The position numbers and the translations under genes were made by a program. The notes under the pieces were generated by a model. It was not told the DNA's origin, did no database searches, and saw nothing but the letters and a program-made list of their open reading frames with translations. DNA of 64,000 bases from Trichosporon coremiiforme. Taxonomy: Eukaryota > Basidiomycota > Tremellomycetes > Trichosporonales > Trichosporonaceae. Of the stretch, positions 53,701 to 64,000 are shown piece by piece. The DNA lies in the NCBI GenBank assembly GCA_039545355.1, contig BCJJ01000018.1, positions 806,001-870,000 of the forward strand. The letters are read 5' to 3'. Position 1 is the first letter of the stretch. Each line of letters starts with the position of its first letter.

Positions 53701-54276
53701 GATGAGGGTGAGCTTGACATGTCTTACATAGCTGATGAGACAGAACAAGCCTTCTGGGTGTTAGACAGCATGATCGACCGTCTCCTGCCGACGGACTACT
53801 ATGCGCCCTCGTTGCTGGGTTCTCGGGCAAACCAGCTCGTGCTCCAAGACCTGGTACAGCTGCACATCCCTAAGATCTGGACGCACCTGCAAAACCTGTC
53901 CATCGACCTGACCTCAATCACGTTCGGCTGGTTCCTTTCCTTGTTCACGGACATTCTGCCCGTCGAGACGCTCTTCCGCGTGTGGGACATCTTCTTCCTC
54001 CCCGCCGAACAGGGCGAGGGCGGGAACGCGATCCTCTTCCGCATTGCCCTCGCCATCCTCAAGATCAACGAGCAGGACCTCCTGCGCTGCGCGTCCGTGC
54101 CGGCCGTGTTCGAGTATCTGTCCGGCATCAAGCTCAGCTCCAAGCTCTGGAACCCCGACAAACTGATCGCGCTCCAGCACAGCTACAAGGGCGTCATCAA
54201 GGGGAACGAGATCCGCAAGCGCGTAGAGGACAAGATCGACGAGCTCCAGCGCGAACTCGACCAGGATGACGACTAG
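50720..54276 (+). CDS. Large TBC-domain Rab GTPase-activating protein
   Basis: Exons 50720-51709, 51756-52127, 52162-52714, 52756-53614, 53652-53707 and 53744-54276 give 1,120 residues. The first two thirds is disordered and Ser/Pro-rich, with a coiled coil at about 270-305 (ELMASVSRLEAENESLRDTV) and a His-Gly repeat near the start. The C-terminal TBC domain has both catalytic fingers: the Arg finger in RRGIPIEYRSDVW and the Gln finger in YCQGMN, followed by EQAFWVLDSMIDRLLPTDYY and ETLFRVWDIFF. It should stimulate GTP hydrolysis by a Rab in vesicle traffic; the target Rab cannot be told. The 36-base fifth intron has no stop and is divisible by three. Confidence 0.9.
50799..50845 (+). repeat. 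Tandem GGACACGGC repeat encoding Gly-Gly-His
   Basis: About five copies of a nine-base unit (GGA/GGC CAC GGC) near the 5' end of the TBC gene encode (GGH)n. It is an in-frame coding minisatellite that could vary in length between strains. Confidence 0.9.
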
Positions 54277-54336
54277 CTTGACTAGAGATAGAAATTAATG
54301 TATGCATGTACTCTATGTAAAAGCTGCATGAGCCGC

Positions 54337-56614
54337 TTAGTCGTCCTCAATCTCCATGCTCTCCTCGACGAGGTCGCTCATGAGGCTCTCGCCCCCGGCC
54401 TCCTCCAAGGTTTGCGGGTCGGCTTCGACGGGCAGCGGGCCGAAGGCGGGGTTGCCCTTGCTGACGTTGAAGGGGTCGAGGTCGCTGCGCGCGATGGCGG
54501 CGGGGAGACCAGGCAAAGTTGTCGGATCGAGACACTCGACCTGCTCCTTCAGCGCCATTTCAAGCAGAACGGTCGCAACGGGCTCCTGTGGCACGAGAGC
54601 GAGCGCTCGGTGGTACAGCGCGATGGCGGTGCGGATGTCGCCCTCGAGCTGCGCCAGCATGGCCTGGGACGCGTACGCCGTCGCATTCGTCGGGTCGAGC
54701 GCTATGCAGCCCGCGTACGCGGCGCGCGCCTCGGCATACCGCCCACTGATGCGGTAAGCGTGGCCCAGGTTTGCGTGCGTCACGGCCCAAGCTGCGGTAC
54801 GGCCCTGCATCTCGCCCGCGCCCGCGATAGCTCGCTCAAAGTACTTGATCGCGGCGCCCATGTCGCCTCTGTCGTAGGCAGTGACGCCGAGCTCGTTCAG
54901 CAGCAGCGGGTCGGAGGGGTGCAGCGCAGCAGAGGCGAGGAAGAACTCCTCGGCGAGCTGGGAGCTGCTGAGCTGGAGGTGCTCCATTCCGATGAAAAGG
55001 AGCGTTAAGTGTGAGCCGGGGAACAGCCTGGCAGCGGTGGAATAGGCGGTGATGGCATGGTCGTGCTCGCCCTCCCATGCGAAGGAGTGCGCGAAAGCGA
55101 TCCACGCTGGCGCAAAGCGGGGATCGATGAGATTTGCCTTGCTGAAGTGCCGCCGCGCTTCGGCCCAGCGCTTTCCTGTGAAGTACCACAGGCCGACGGC
55201 GTACCATGTCGTCGCGGCGTCGGGGTCCTGCTGCACCAGGTCGTGTGCGAGCATGAAGAGCGAGCTGCGCAAACGCGGGATGTAGTGCATGCACGCAAGG
55301 TGCAGCGGCAACGCAGAGGGGTGGCCCGGGATACGTGCCAGGATTCTAGACGTGACGCTGTAGCAGTCCTCCCACTTGTACCGAGCGAAGAGCTCCTCGG
55401 CCAGTCCCACGAGCACGTCGGGGTTGTCCCGCAGCCCGTAGTTGTCAATGAGCTCGCGACGAACCGCTGCAATCTCAGACACATGCGCATCCTTCCGCAA
55501 CTTGGACAGGTACATCAACCGCACGAAGGTGGCCTCCTCTGGCTCGAGTTGCGCTCGGTATGCGAGGTTGTTGACAAAATCCCATTCTGTAGTTAGCTCG
55601 TTAACTGCCACCAGTAAGCTCACCCTCAGCGGCCGTCATCATCTGTCCCTCAACGATCTCGCGGAACGCGTCGTAGTTCTTGACGTCGATGACGAGAGCC
55701 TCTACGAAGCACTCCTTCGCGAGTGCCATGCTCGACAGGCGCAAGTGGAGAACTCCACGCAAGAAACACATGGCCGAGTGCAGCTTGATGCCGTCAATGG
55801 GGCCATTCTCCGCAACCGACTCCTTGCGGAACGGGTTCGACTCGCCGATCAGCTCCAGCGCCTCCTCGTACTTCTCCTGTCCTATAAGACACTGTACGGC
55901 TAGCGAGCGACATGGCAATGACTCGGCGATCATTGGCGCCAGAAGTTCCTCCTTCCCCTTGCCCTTGTCCTTGTCGCCGGGCTGCCGCGGTGGCGGCATC
56001 GGGTCCATCAGCAGCCGTTGAGCACGCAGATACTGCCCCATCAGGAAGTAGACGTGCGCGAGCCAGAATGCGTCGTTGCTTTCGCCTGGGGTCAGTTACT
56101 ACGAAGGACAGGCTAACTCACCAGTGAGGGACAGAATCTTGTCGGCCCAGAACGCAGCCGTCTCGTAGAGGTTGTGGATAGCCGCGTCGTTGCGCCATGT
56201 GCGCATCGACGCGATCATGCTCTCCCGCGCGTCGCCCTCGAGGTCGTCGAGCTCGTCGCTTGCGTCGACGCTCGTGTCGCACAGCCGGGAACGGGAGCTG
56301 GTGCCAGTGCCAGGGGGCTGAGGGCGTGTCCAGCGGCCGAGAATACTATTCGCCGTACCGCGACGGAGCGGTGTACGCGCCGGCGACACCTGGGACATGC
56401 TCATGTTACCCTGCTCAGCTGAAGAGAGGAAGGCAGCCCTTCCCCGTGACGGAGACATGATTGACACATCGCTGTAGCTGCTGTCGTTCGGGTTCAGGGA
56501 AAAAGAGGTAGACAGTCGAGCGGCAGACCCGGGAAGTCGGCGCCGCGCTGGGCCTTGCGGCGTGAACGTCGCTGGCGGCGGGGTGTGCGTCGGCATTGGT
56601 CGTGGGTGGTGCAT
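54337..56614 (-). CDS. CDC16: Anaphase-promoting complex subunit Cdc16/Apc6 (TPR)
   Basis: Exons 56614-56122, 56085-55624 and 55586-54337 encode 734 residues. A disordered N-terminus of about 130 residues precedes tandem tetratricopeptide repeats that fill the rest, starting at [20 protein letters not shown] and including [58 protein letters not shown] and [20 protein letters not shown]. The arrangement and length match Cdc16/Cut9/APC6 rather than Cdc23 or Cdc27. It is part of the APC/C ubiquitin ligase arm. An ATG at 56596 is an alternative start. It converges on the TBC gene with only 60 bases between stops, so the 3' UTRs must overlap or be very short. Confidence 0.93.
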
Positions 56615-56855
56615 TGTTTTGTTGACGTTTCCGTGCAGCGATCTCAGATGGAGGCCCTTCTCAGGCACGGTTATCTGCAGCGCTTGTGGTCGCGTGTGAT
56701 GTATTACGTAATAACGATACCTCTCCCCTTTAGCACCTGTGTGAGGAAGACGTCAGTGTGCACACGATCCGCAGCAGCAGTGTATGCTCGGAAGCCGGAA
56801 CCGCTAGAATATTCATGGATGCATATCTGCACAAGCACCTCGCCGAGCTGGGGCC

Positions 56856-58026
56856 CTATCGGGCGCGGGCGCGTTGGCTGACAGCCTCACCTGGACCGGT
56901 CTGGACGAAGGAGAAGGATTCGGTCCTGTCTCGCTCGCCGTCACTCTTCGGGCTGCGGCTTCGGTCTCTAGACTGCTGGGGAGTGCCGCGTCTGCTCGCG
57001 GGCTGTGACTGAGGTTGAGCAGGGACCTGGGCAACTCCGCTTCGGTACGCCCAGCGAAGCCACCACGGGCCCTTCTGCCTTGCCTCCTCCTTCGCCCTCT
57101 CCTCTCTTCTACGTTCGAACGCAGAGCGGTACCGCTTGTACCCCTCCTCGAAGTGCGGGTCGACGCGGGACGAGAAGATGAGCTCTCCACGCGGGTTCGC
57201 GCTCGGCGGGATCTGCGCCATGACCGTATGCGACGAGTTGCTAACGCGCCGCGTGGTCGGCCTGTGGCCTCCGGGAGGGCGCTTCTCGCTCACCGTTGAC
57301 GTGTTGTTAACCGCCTTGAGAGGGGCGGGAGATGGTCGCAGTGCGGCAGGCAGCGGCAACATGTCCCATAGTCCGCCACGAGCCCGGCGCACGTTGAAGT
57401 ACATGTTCAGCGGGCGGAGTGACCTGTTCGAATGATTGACATAACTGAGAGTTAGAACGCGGTCGAGTATCAAACCCACCTGTGGGCGTAGCGGATCTTC
57501 TCATCATACATGCCCGACGCGAAGAAGAGCGCAAGCGTGATGAAGACGACCATGACCGAGGCTTGAAGACCGCGCAGCAGCACCCAGTTCTCCGGCGGCA
57601 GCACAACCAGGCGGTATGACATGACCACAAAGGCAATAACGAACGAGTAGAGGAACACTGCTGAGTTAGCTTGAGTACAGAATGACGATACTCCACGATG
57701 TCGCCGTGCGCCGTTCGCCGCCGCTACTCACCACTGTATCGCCGCCTTCTCCGCCGGAGCATTTCGGCGTTCATCTTCAGGCGTTCCTCGAACAAAAGCA
57801 GGTCACGGTACGTGCTCGTGTCTGCTGTGGGATGGAAGATACCGGAGCCGGGACGGCGCGTCGAGCCGCCGGGTGGAGTGCGCGGCGGCGTCGCCGGCCG
57901 CGGATGGGAGCCATTCAGGTATGCACCAGTTGACGGGGCCGTGCCGAGCGTGGGGAGAGGACCGTTGGCCACCTGGCCCTTCGGCGCTGCTGGTGTCGAG
58001 GCGCTGCTCGTCCCCAGCGTTGCCAT
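56856..58026 (-). CDS. SPO7: Spo7, regulatory subunit of the Nem1 lipin phosphatase
   Basis: Exons 58026-57732, 57657-57480 and 57444-56856 give 353 residues. After a Pro-rich N-terminus comes the signature TYRDLLLFEERLKMNAEMLR with a basic run RRRRRR, then two membrane segments (VFLYSFVIAFVVMSYRLVVL and LQASVMVVFITLALFFASGM) and YVNHSNRSLRPLNMYFNVR. Spo7 anchors Nem1 on the ER/nuclear envelope, where it dephosphorylates the lipin Pah1 and so controls phospholipid and storage-lipid balance. The C-terminal tail of about 170 residues, rich in Arg, Pro and Ser, is longer than in yeast. For exon 3, the acceptor after CTAACTCTCAG keeps the conserved HxNRxLR block. Confidence 0.9.
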
Positions 58027-58411
58027 ATTTGGAGTCGTGGGGATGGTGTGGAGATCGGTGGAGGGAAGTAGGGCAACAAAGATGGGGCGATCGATCCGAC
58101 CATGAGCCCGGTGGAGGTCCCACTCGGAAGGTCTGGGGTGGGACTCTGACGTCGGCCCCGCTCCGCCGCACCGTCACACTTGCGTCCATTCTACTCATGC
58201 ATCTCAATCGCCCCAAGTTCAGGTGTACATGCATATTACAAGCTCTATATCGTATTGGTGTTGACATTTGACAGATGGGACGAGCCGCCCCGACGTCTTT
58301 CTCGTCTTTTGGTGGCCCCACAAGATGCTCTCACGCTGCCGAGTCCGTGCAGCTGTCCGAGCTGCAGGTCTGTGCAACGGGGGTTGAGTCCTCCTCTTCT
58401 TCAGATAGACA
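58027..58411. other. Intergenic, SPO7 promoter and SQT1 3' end
   Basis: 385 bases between two minus-strand genes; nothing distinctive seen. Confidence 0.5.
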
Positions 58412-59955
58412 TTACACCTTGAATACGAGACTGACACCCTCATCACCGGCGGAAACAACGGCCTGAGCCTGCTGCTGGCCAGTAGTGCTAGTCTCGGAAG
58501 CGGGGAGGGGAGCGACGCAGACACCGTTGATGACACCGGTGTGGCCCTTGTGCTCAGCAACAAGAGTCCCCGTGCGGATGTCCCAGGTCTTGAGGGTGCG
58601 GTCCGCAGAGCCAGAGGTTACAAGGTGGAGGTTGGGGGCGGGGTGAGCAGCGAGCGAAGTGATGGGCTCCTGGTCCTGTCAGCTTTCCTAAGCATGGATA
58701 GCTCTGTACTCACATCGTGCTTGAGCTCGGCACGGACACGGCCAGTGTGGACGTCCCAAACGAAGCCCTTGCCGTCGACACCTCCAGAAACGAGAACGGT
58801 ACCCTTGCCACCACCAGCGCCACCGAGAAGGTCAACAAAGACGAGCGCCTCAACCGACTCGCCCTCGTTGTGGCCCTCGAGCTTGCCGACAATGTCGCCC
58901 TTCGGGAGGGAGATGAGCTTGACCTCACCACCAGCACTTCCGACGGCAGCCAGAGCACCGTTGGGAGAGACAGCGAGAGCAGTGATACCGTCGACAGACG
59001 GGTCAAGTTCGGAAGCATTCTCGCCACAGAAGACGGGGAGCTTGAACATGGGCGTACCGGCGGTAGGGTTCCAGAGAATGAGAGTCGAGTCGAGCGACGC
59101 GGTCAGAAGCTGGCGGCCGTTCGGGGGCGGGAACTCGCCAGCAGTGACGGGCATGGTGTGACCCGACAGAACGGTCATGGTGTTACCGGACGGCACTGAC
59201 TGTTAGCTCAAGACTCGTAGCTGATCTTGTGAACTTACGCTGCCAGAGCCACACGGTTGAGTCCTCACAACCCGCAGCGAGCACGGGGCCCTTGGGGTGC
59301 CAGCGGAGCCACTGGATCTCGCTGTCGGCCTCCAGGTCGGCAATGAGACCCCACTGCGTCCAGTCATCACCCTTCATGTAAACACGGACGTGACCGTCCA
59401 TACCACCGGTGGCAACCATCTCGCCGTTGAACGACCAGGCGGCAGCAACAACACTGTCAGTGTGGCCGTCGAGGCCGATCGGCGAGAAGCTGTCGGCGTG
59501 GATGCCCTGGGCGTCCGAATCACCCTCGGGGGGCGGCAGCGGGGCGTAGATGTACGCCATGTCGTCCTCTCCGCCGGAGACAGCAATAGGAGGGTCGGGG
59601 AAGGCGGGGTGGAGAGCGAGGGCGAAGAGCGACTGCTGAGGCTTGTGGACAGCTGTTCATGTCAGCTTCAGGAGTCTTCTCCACAGCTAGACTTACCGCT
59701 GGCGCTCCAGGAGTTGTCCTCCATGGTCTCGACGCCCTCCATGTCCTCTCCCTTCTCGATTGATCGCATGTACTCCTCCTCCTCACCCGGGGCGGGGGCG
59801 CCGATAACGATCTCGCCATCGTAGCCGTCAAACTCGTCGTCGCTCATGGGCTCGCCGGCGGGTCCATCGTCCTCGACAACCTCGACAACGTCATCTTCCG
59901 TGAGCTGAACGTCCTCCCCGTCGGGTCGGGGCTCGTGTTGCTGTTCGGGGTTCAT
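58412..59955 (-). CDS. SQT1: WD40 ribosome-assembly chaperone, Sqt1/AAMP type
   Basis: Exons 59955-59697, 59652-59239, 59195-58714 and 58675-58412 give about 472 residues. A very acidic N-terminus (DEFDGYDGEIVIGAPAPGEE) precedes a beta propeller with WD repeats such as FALALHPAFPDPPIAVSGGE, GEMVATGGMDGHVRVY, GPVLAAGCEDSTVWLWQ, GRQLLTASLDSTLILWNP and LHLVTSGSADRTLKTWD. This combination is that of yeast Sqt1 and animal AAMP. Sqt1 binds newly made uL16 (Rpl10) and protects it until it joins the 60S subunit. The last exon has two in-frame acceptors six bases apart (58675 or 58669), which would differ by two residues. Confidence 0.9.
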
Positions 59956-60207
59956 GATTGTAGATGTGGATTGGATGAGATTGTGGAAGATCAGAAATCT
60001 TGGCGATGACGCCTGACAAATTTCAGAGCACTCTGGATTCTGGAAGTGGAGGTCGTCCACCACCCGGCTTGGTAAGCTTGCCACCCCGCGTAAAGGGTTC
60101 CAGTCTTAACAGGTCAATGCATGATGATGTGGTTACAAATGGTACATGCTAACACTTTGTCCGGTCGTGGTACATGGTCAATGCAGGTCAAACGGTATCG
60201 GCGCCGC

Positions 60208-62041
60208 TTACTTGGGCCTCGCGGTCAGAGCTTGATGCACTTCGTTCCTAAAGTCAGCTGGCACGGCGAGTATGGTAGCCTACCTAGCCTTGCGGCCTGC
60301 CTCTGAGGCTTCATCGAAGCGCTCTGCCCGCTCAATGCTTGCCTCCATATCCTGTTTCCGCCGGTTCTACTGTCAGCACATAGTCTAGAATGCAGGAGCT
60401 TACCACTACAGCGCCCTCGACATCGAGGCCAGCGGCGATGGTCTTTTGCCACCCTTGATGCCGGTCACAGCGCTTGCCGCCATCGCAGAGGGCGCCGTCT
60501 CCTTCGGAGCCATCCCACGCCTCGACAGTTGCGTCGTCCCAGAGAAGTCTAGCATCCCAGCCGCATGGCCGAACTTCCACTGTCTCCATTTCGCGACGCT
60601 TCGATTTGTTCTTTCGTCGGGCGGGGACTTCCACGAGCACCAGCGGTAAAGCCTCCCAGCTCTCGATTGCTTGTGACAGCAATGTTTGACGCTTGTTCAC
60701 GAGGTCCATCTGCTTCTCAAGCTCAGTCATCTGGGATTTGAGGCTCGCAACCAGCGCGGTATGCGAGGGCGAGACTTCGCCGAGACGCGACCCATCGGCA
60801 AGCTTAACGGAAACAGCGGGAGCGGGGGCCGGGTATCCGGCTAGGCTGCGGCCGATCTCGGAGGTGGTCTTCTTGTCGAGGCTCGATGCAACACCCTGGG
60901 CCACTTGCAGAGCACACCTCGACGAGCAGTACCTGACGGTCAGCTGTGCTCGTGTTAACTGCCAGAGCAGACTTACTTTGAACTAGGGGCGGCTTGACGT
61001 TCACAGCCCTCCCGTTTGCAGAACCGCTTATACCGCGTCCGTTGCGAAGTCAAGGGTTCGCACACCTCGCAAATGTACACGTCTAGAAGGTCGACCTTGT
61101 CCTCGTCGATGTTGACGCACTTGGGATGGAACCAGTTCTCGCAGCTAAAGTTAGCACAGTGGAGGAGCTTGAAGGGCGGAAAGGGAAGGCGGCAAGTCGC
61201 TACCGGCGCGCGGCATGGCGATGCAGGGCTTGAGACTTCCGGCGCAGGTGGTGTAGCGGGGTTGACAGGTGACGAGACGGCCGACATGGAATGATGGAGG
61301 GAACTGAAAGGAGGTGTGCAACACTGATGGCGCACGGCCGTCGCAGTGCACACCGGTGCACTAGCAATGCGTTGACCTGGACCCAGCCAAGGGCGCCTGC
61401 GCGCGCCTGTCTTACTCGACACCAAGTACTCACACTTCACATCCGACCATTGTGCCTTCTTCTTGTCCTTTACACACGCAGTACACGTTCTCGTCCTCGT
61501 TTGCGTCACTGTCATCGCCGTCGTTGCCCGTGACAACGCCCTGCAACTGTCAGCTTCTACCTTTGCTCTACGCCCCGACTTGACCCCTATCCTATGACGG
61601 GCGCCGAGCTCTGATCACCAGCTTCGTACCAGTTTCAATGCTCGGCATACTGTCTTGCGCAAATGAGTGCCCTATGTCGCGCCAAGCGCGGAGCACACAT
61701 GCACACAGACATGCCACACCAACACCACGTACCTTGGAGGAAGAACGCTTCCCGACTTTTCTGCTACCGCTATCCGGCGCCTTCTTCGACTTTGCATTCT
61801 TCTTCACCACCGACTTGACCAGACTTCCGCCCTCGCTCTTGGGCTTATCGGGACTGCCGACAGACGTCGCCCGAGACGTCGAAGGTGCCGGTGACCTGTG
61901 ACCGTCGCTGCTGGTCGGCCCGTGCGTCCCTTCGCGAGAGGTAGTCACCTCGTGAGCTACTTTGGTACGTTTCAGATCTCGACTTTCCGGAAAGTCGTCA
62001 TGGCGATCGTTCTTGTCGCTCGGCGCTGGCGAGCTGCCCAT
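60208..62041 (-). CDS. SPP1: COMPASS (Set1 complex) PHD-finger subunit Spp1/CFP1-like
   Basis: Six exons, 62041-61733, 61540-61434, 61144-60977, 60932-60404, 60366-60284 and 60247-60208, give 411 residues. A basic disordered N-terminus (SVVKKNAKSKKAPD, RKVGKRSSSK) precedes a PHD finger split by a 289-base intron: VYCVCKGQEEGTMVGCEVCE, then NWFHPKCVNI and YICEVCEP. A second Cys-rich motif follows, FCKREGCERQ then KYCSSRCALQVA, shared with Spp1 and CFP1. A coiled coil (LKSQMTELEKQMDLVNKRQT) comes next. Spp1 reads H3K4me3 and supports Set1 methylation. Direct ORF reading over the PHD exon gives a false out-of-frame product. Confidence 0.9.
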
Positions 62042-62212
62042 TGCTGGATGTCGATGTGGAAGTGCAAACGCACGGAGGAAGAGCGACTGACAATTGTTGT
62101 TTTCGGCGATCACGCGCCGGTGGAGGTCGACCGTCCCGCGATCCAGACGATCCAGCTGACCCCTTCCCCGAACTCTGGTTCAACGACAAACTACTCCACA
62201 GCAACAACGACC

Positions 62213-63853
62213 ATGCCCGCGCAATCCGAGGTGAAGGAGGGCCTATCGAAAGGCGAAAGCTTGAACACGATAGATCCCTCGCCGCTGAACGACCCTGCAG
62301 CATACTTGTCACTGTTCAAGTTCAACCGCAAGCTCCGTTGCCCTTGGACCGGCTCCGACGTCAGCTTCTCGGATATCGGAGACCCATCCGGAACGCCAGT
62401 GCTCATGATTCCGCCATCAGGATGCACTCGATGGTTTGCAGCCCCGCAAGGTGAGCAGGAAAGTCTTGCGACTGACACTGACGGCCAGATCCGCTCGCCG
62501 CCGGCCATGACATCAGACTGATTGTTGTCGACCGACCGGGCGTGGGTGCGACGCCGATGGTCCCGTTATCTGAACGGATAGAGACCAGCTGCCGTGCGTG
62601 CTGACTGAATATCTTGCACGCAGCTGACATCAGGCCAAATCGAGGCCGTTCTGGAACACTTGGACGTCAAGCCGCAGTTTATGATCGCCTCCTCGGCTGG
62701 AGTATAGTGAGACTTACTTCGCGGTGGCGAGTGCTAACGGCAGTGTTGCGCTTCGGCTGCTAACAAAGTACTCTCATGTCTTTAAGACGGCCCTCGCACC
62801 CCCTCCGCACCTCTTTCTTGTCTCGCCATGGTCGCCGCCGCTACCTACGTCTGACCCTCTGTATTACCGTCAGCCACTCGACTGGATCCCCGACGCCTTG
62901 ATCACGACCCAGGAGTACACTTTACCCGTCCTCGCCACGACACTACGGGGCGTCGAGGAGGCGCTACCTGTCGTTAAGGAGGCCTTTCACGAGACGACTA
63001 CAGTTGTGAACGAGGCTATTGGCAGTGCGGTCGACAGCGTTCGTTCCTGGTGGAGCGGCAAGCCGACACCATCAAGCATGAGCCGTGCGGCAAGCGGTAG
63101 CAGCGCGGGCGAAACCTCTGCAGCCGTCAAGGCCGAGAAAGACGTCAAGGCGGTGGCCCAGCTCGGGGCTATTCCATCGTCGATGACGGGCCTGCCGACG
63201 GTGCCCGACGCCGTTGTTCCCGACGAGGACGAAGAGGAAGAGCGACAGCGGCTATGGGCCCCCAGTGCTAAGAACCTGGCGATGGACTACATGCAGGCCG
63301 AGAACACGAAAGGCATTGCGCAGGGTACGCTAGGACGTTGGCTTGAGCTGACACCAGAACATCTTCTGTGCTTGAACCGCGCAGGTGCTCGCAGCGGCCC
63401 CGAGTGGTTCGTGAGCGAAGTCGCGCGCTTAGCCTCTGAGATTCGCCATCAGCGTTCCTCCGAGGATGTGTCCGCGGTCGCGCCTTGGGACAAGCCAGCG
63501 CGCCTCACGATGTCCGTTTGGTGGGGCGGTGAGGACGCCATGGTGCCTTCAAACGGGCAGCAGTGGCTGAACAAGACACTGAGCAAGTATCCTAAGGAGA
63601 TCGAGCTCATCGTTCACAATGTCGAGGACGGAGATCATGGAGACTTGTAAGTTCGTAACTACTTTTCCAGCTGACAAACAGGATGGTGCGGCAGGTCGGT
63701 ATCGGAGAGGTGTACCTCCGCATCATGCACGAGGCGAGCCAGAGCGGCGGCAGCGCCGAGCCAGCGATACCCGATCTCCCCGACATACCGGAGACACCGG
63801 TGGAGGAGAAGCCCAAGCCCGAACAACTGCGGGCTAAGTCGACCGAGGCGTGA
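62213..63853 (+). CDS. Alpha/beta hydrolase-fold protein
   Basis: Exons 62213-62450, 62489-62593, 62634-62706, 62744-63646 and 63682-63853 give 496 residues. Early strands and the oxyanion region read VSFSDIGDPSGTPVLMIPP and DIRLIVVDRPGVGATPM; the nucleophile elbow is probably MIASSAGVYVALRLL, where Ser-Ser-Ala-Gly replaces the usual GxSxG. A long insertion with an acidic/Ser-rich loop (VPDEDEEEERQRLW) forms the cap. Near the end, LTMSVWWGGEDAMVPSNG carries the acid residue and VEDGDHGDL the likely catalytic His. Family assignment is good; substrate unknown. It is head-to-head with SPP1, with only 171 bases between starts. Confidence 0.85.
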
Positions 63854-64000
63854 TAGCGGAGACGTGTGCGCATGTGCGCTCCAGACGGGCAAGTGGGTTG
63901 TGGAGCGAGCGGAGGACCACGGGCTCCGGTCCCATGTGACGCGCCACGTCCCCGGCTCCGGCGGAGCGGGCATGCCATCGACCGCCGACGGCCCCGTTTG

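Noticed and set aside
60973..61536. Minus-strand ORF reading CVKDKKKAQW next to the PHD finger
   Set aside because: It is out of frame; the proper frame gives CVCKGQEEGTMVGCE and needs the 289-base intron.

Overview
The window is nuclear DNA of a basidiomycete yeast, most likely a tremellomycete (Trichosporonales is my best guess). The evidence is high gene density, GC-rich coding sequence, intron-split genes with stereotyped short introns (5' GTGAGT-like, branch CTGAC or CTAAC a few bases before the acceptor AG), and fungal orthologues throughout. I see no transposon, CRISPR array, rRNA, convincing tRNA or viral sequence. Intron positions come from reading splice signals and frame by hand; introns in well-conserved proteins are firm, those in low-complexity proteins are not.

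Left third (1-25.7 kb): the 3' part of a Rho GTPase, prohibitin PHB2, aspartate-semialdehyde dehydrogenase HOM2 (-), a DUF1275 membrane protein, then a divergent pair, a LamB/YcsF protein (-) and a 1,232-residue biotin carboxylase/KipA/KipI/biotinyl fusion (+). The pair looks like a basidiomycete counterpart of the Aspergillus lam (lactam utilization) locus and is the most interesting part. Next come EMC4, a membrane-anchored ubiquitin protease, MZT1, a type I membrane protein, a putative mitochondrial protein, an LSB1/PIN3-like SH3 protein, ADE12, ETF-beta and COX9.

Middle third (26-44.4 kb): EMC8/9, mitoribosomal mS33, a disordered unknown protein, the corepressor TUP1 with a long C-rich leader, a poorly resolved 1.6 kb stretch, two Ser/Pro-rich unknown proteins, a DUF1748 protein, another unknown, cyclin L and eIF3j (HCR1).

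Right third (45-64 kb): an intronless disordered nuclear-type protein, a D-amino-acid oxidase with a peroxisomal C-terminus, CCT3, a large TBC-domain Rab GAP, CDC16 (APC6), SPO7, SQT1/AAMP, the COMPASS PHD subunit SPP1, and an alpha/beta hydrolase.

Most genes are housekeeping and not functionally clustered. Exceptions worth noting are the lam-type pair, and the head-to-head arrangement of ETF-beta with COX9, both mitochondrial electron-transfer components.
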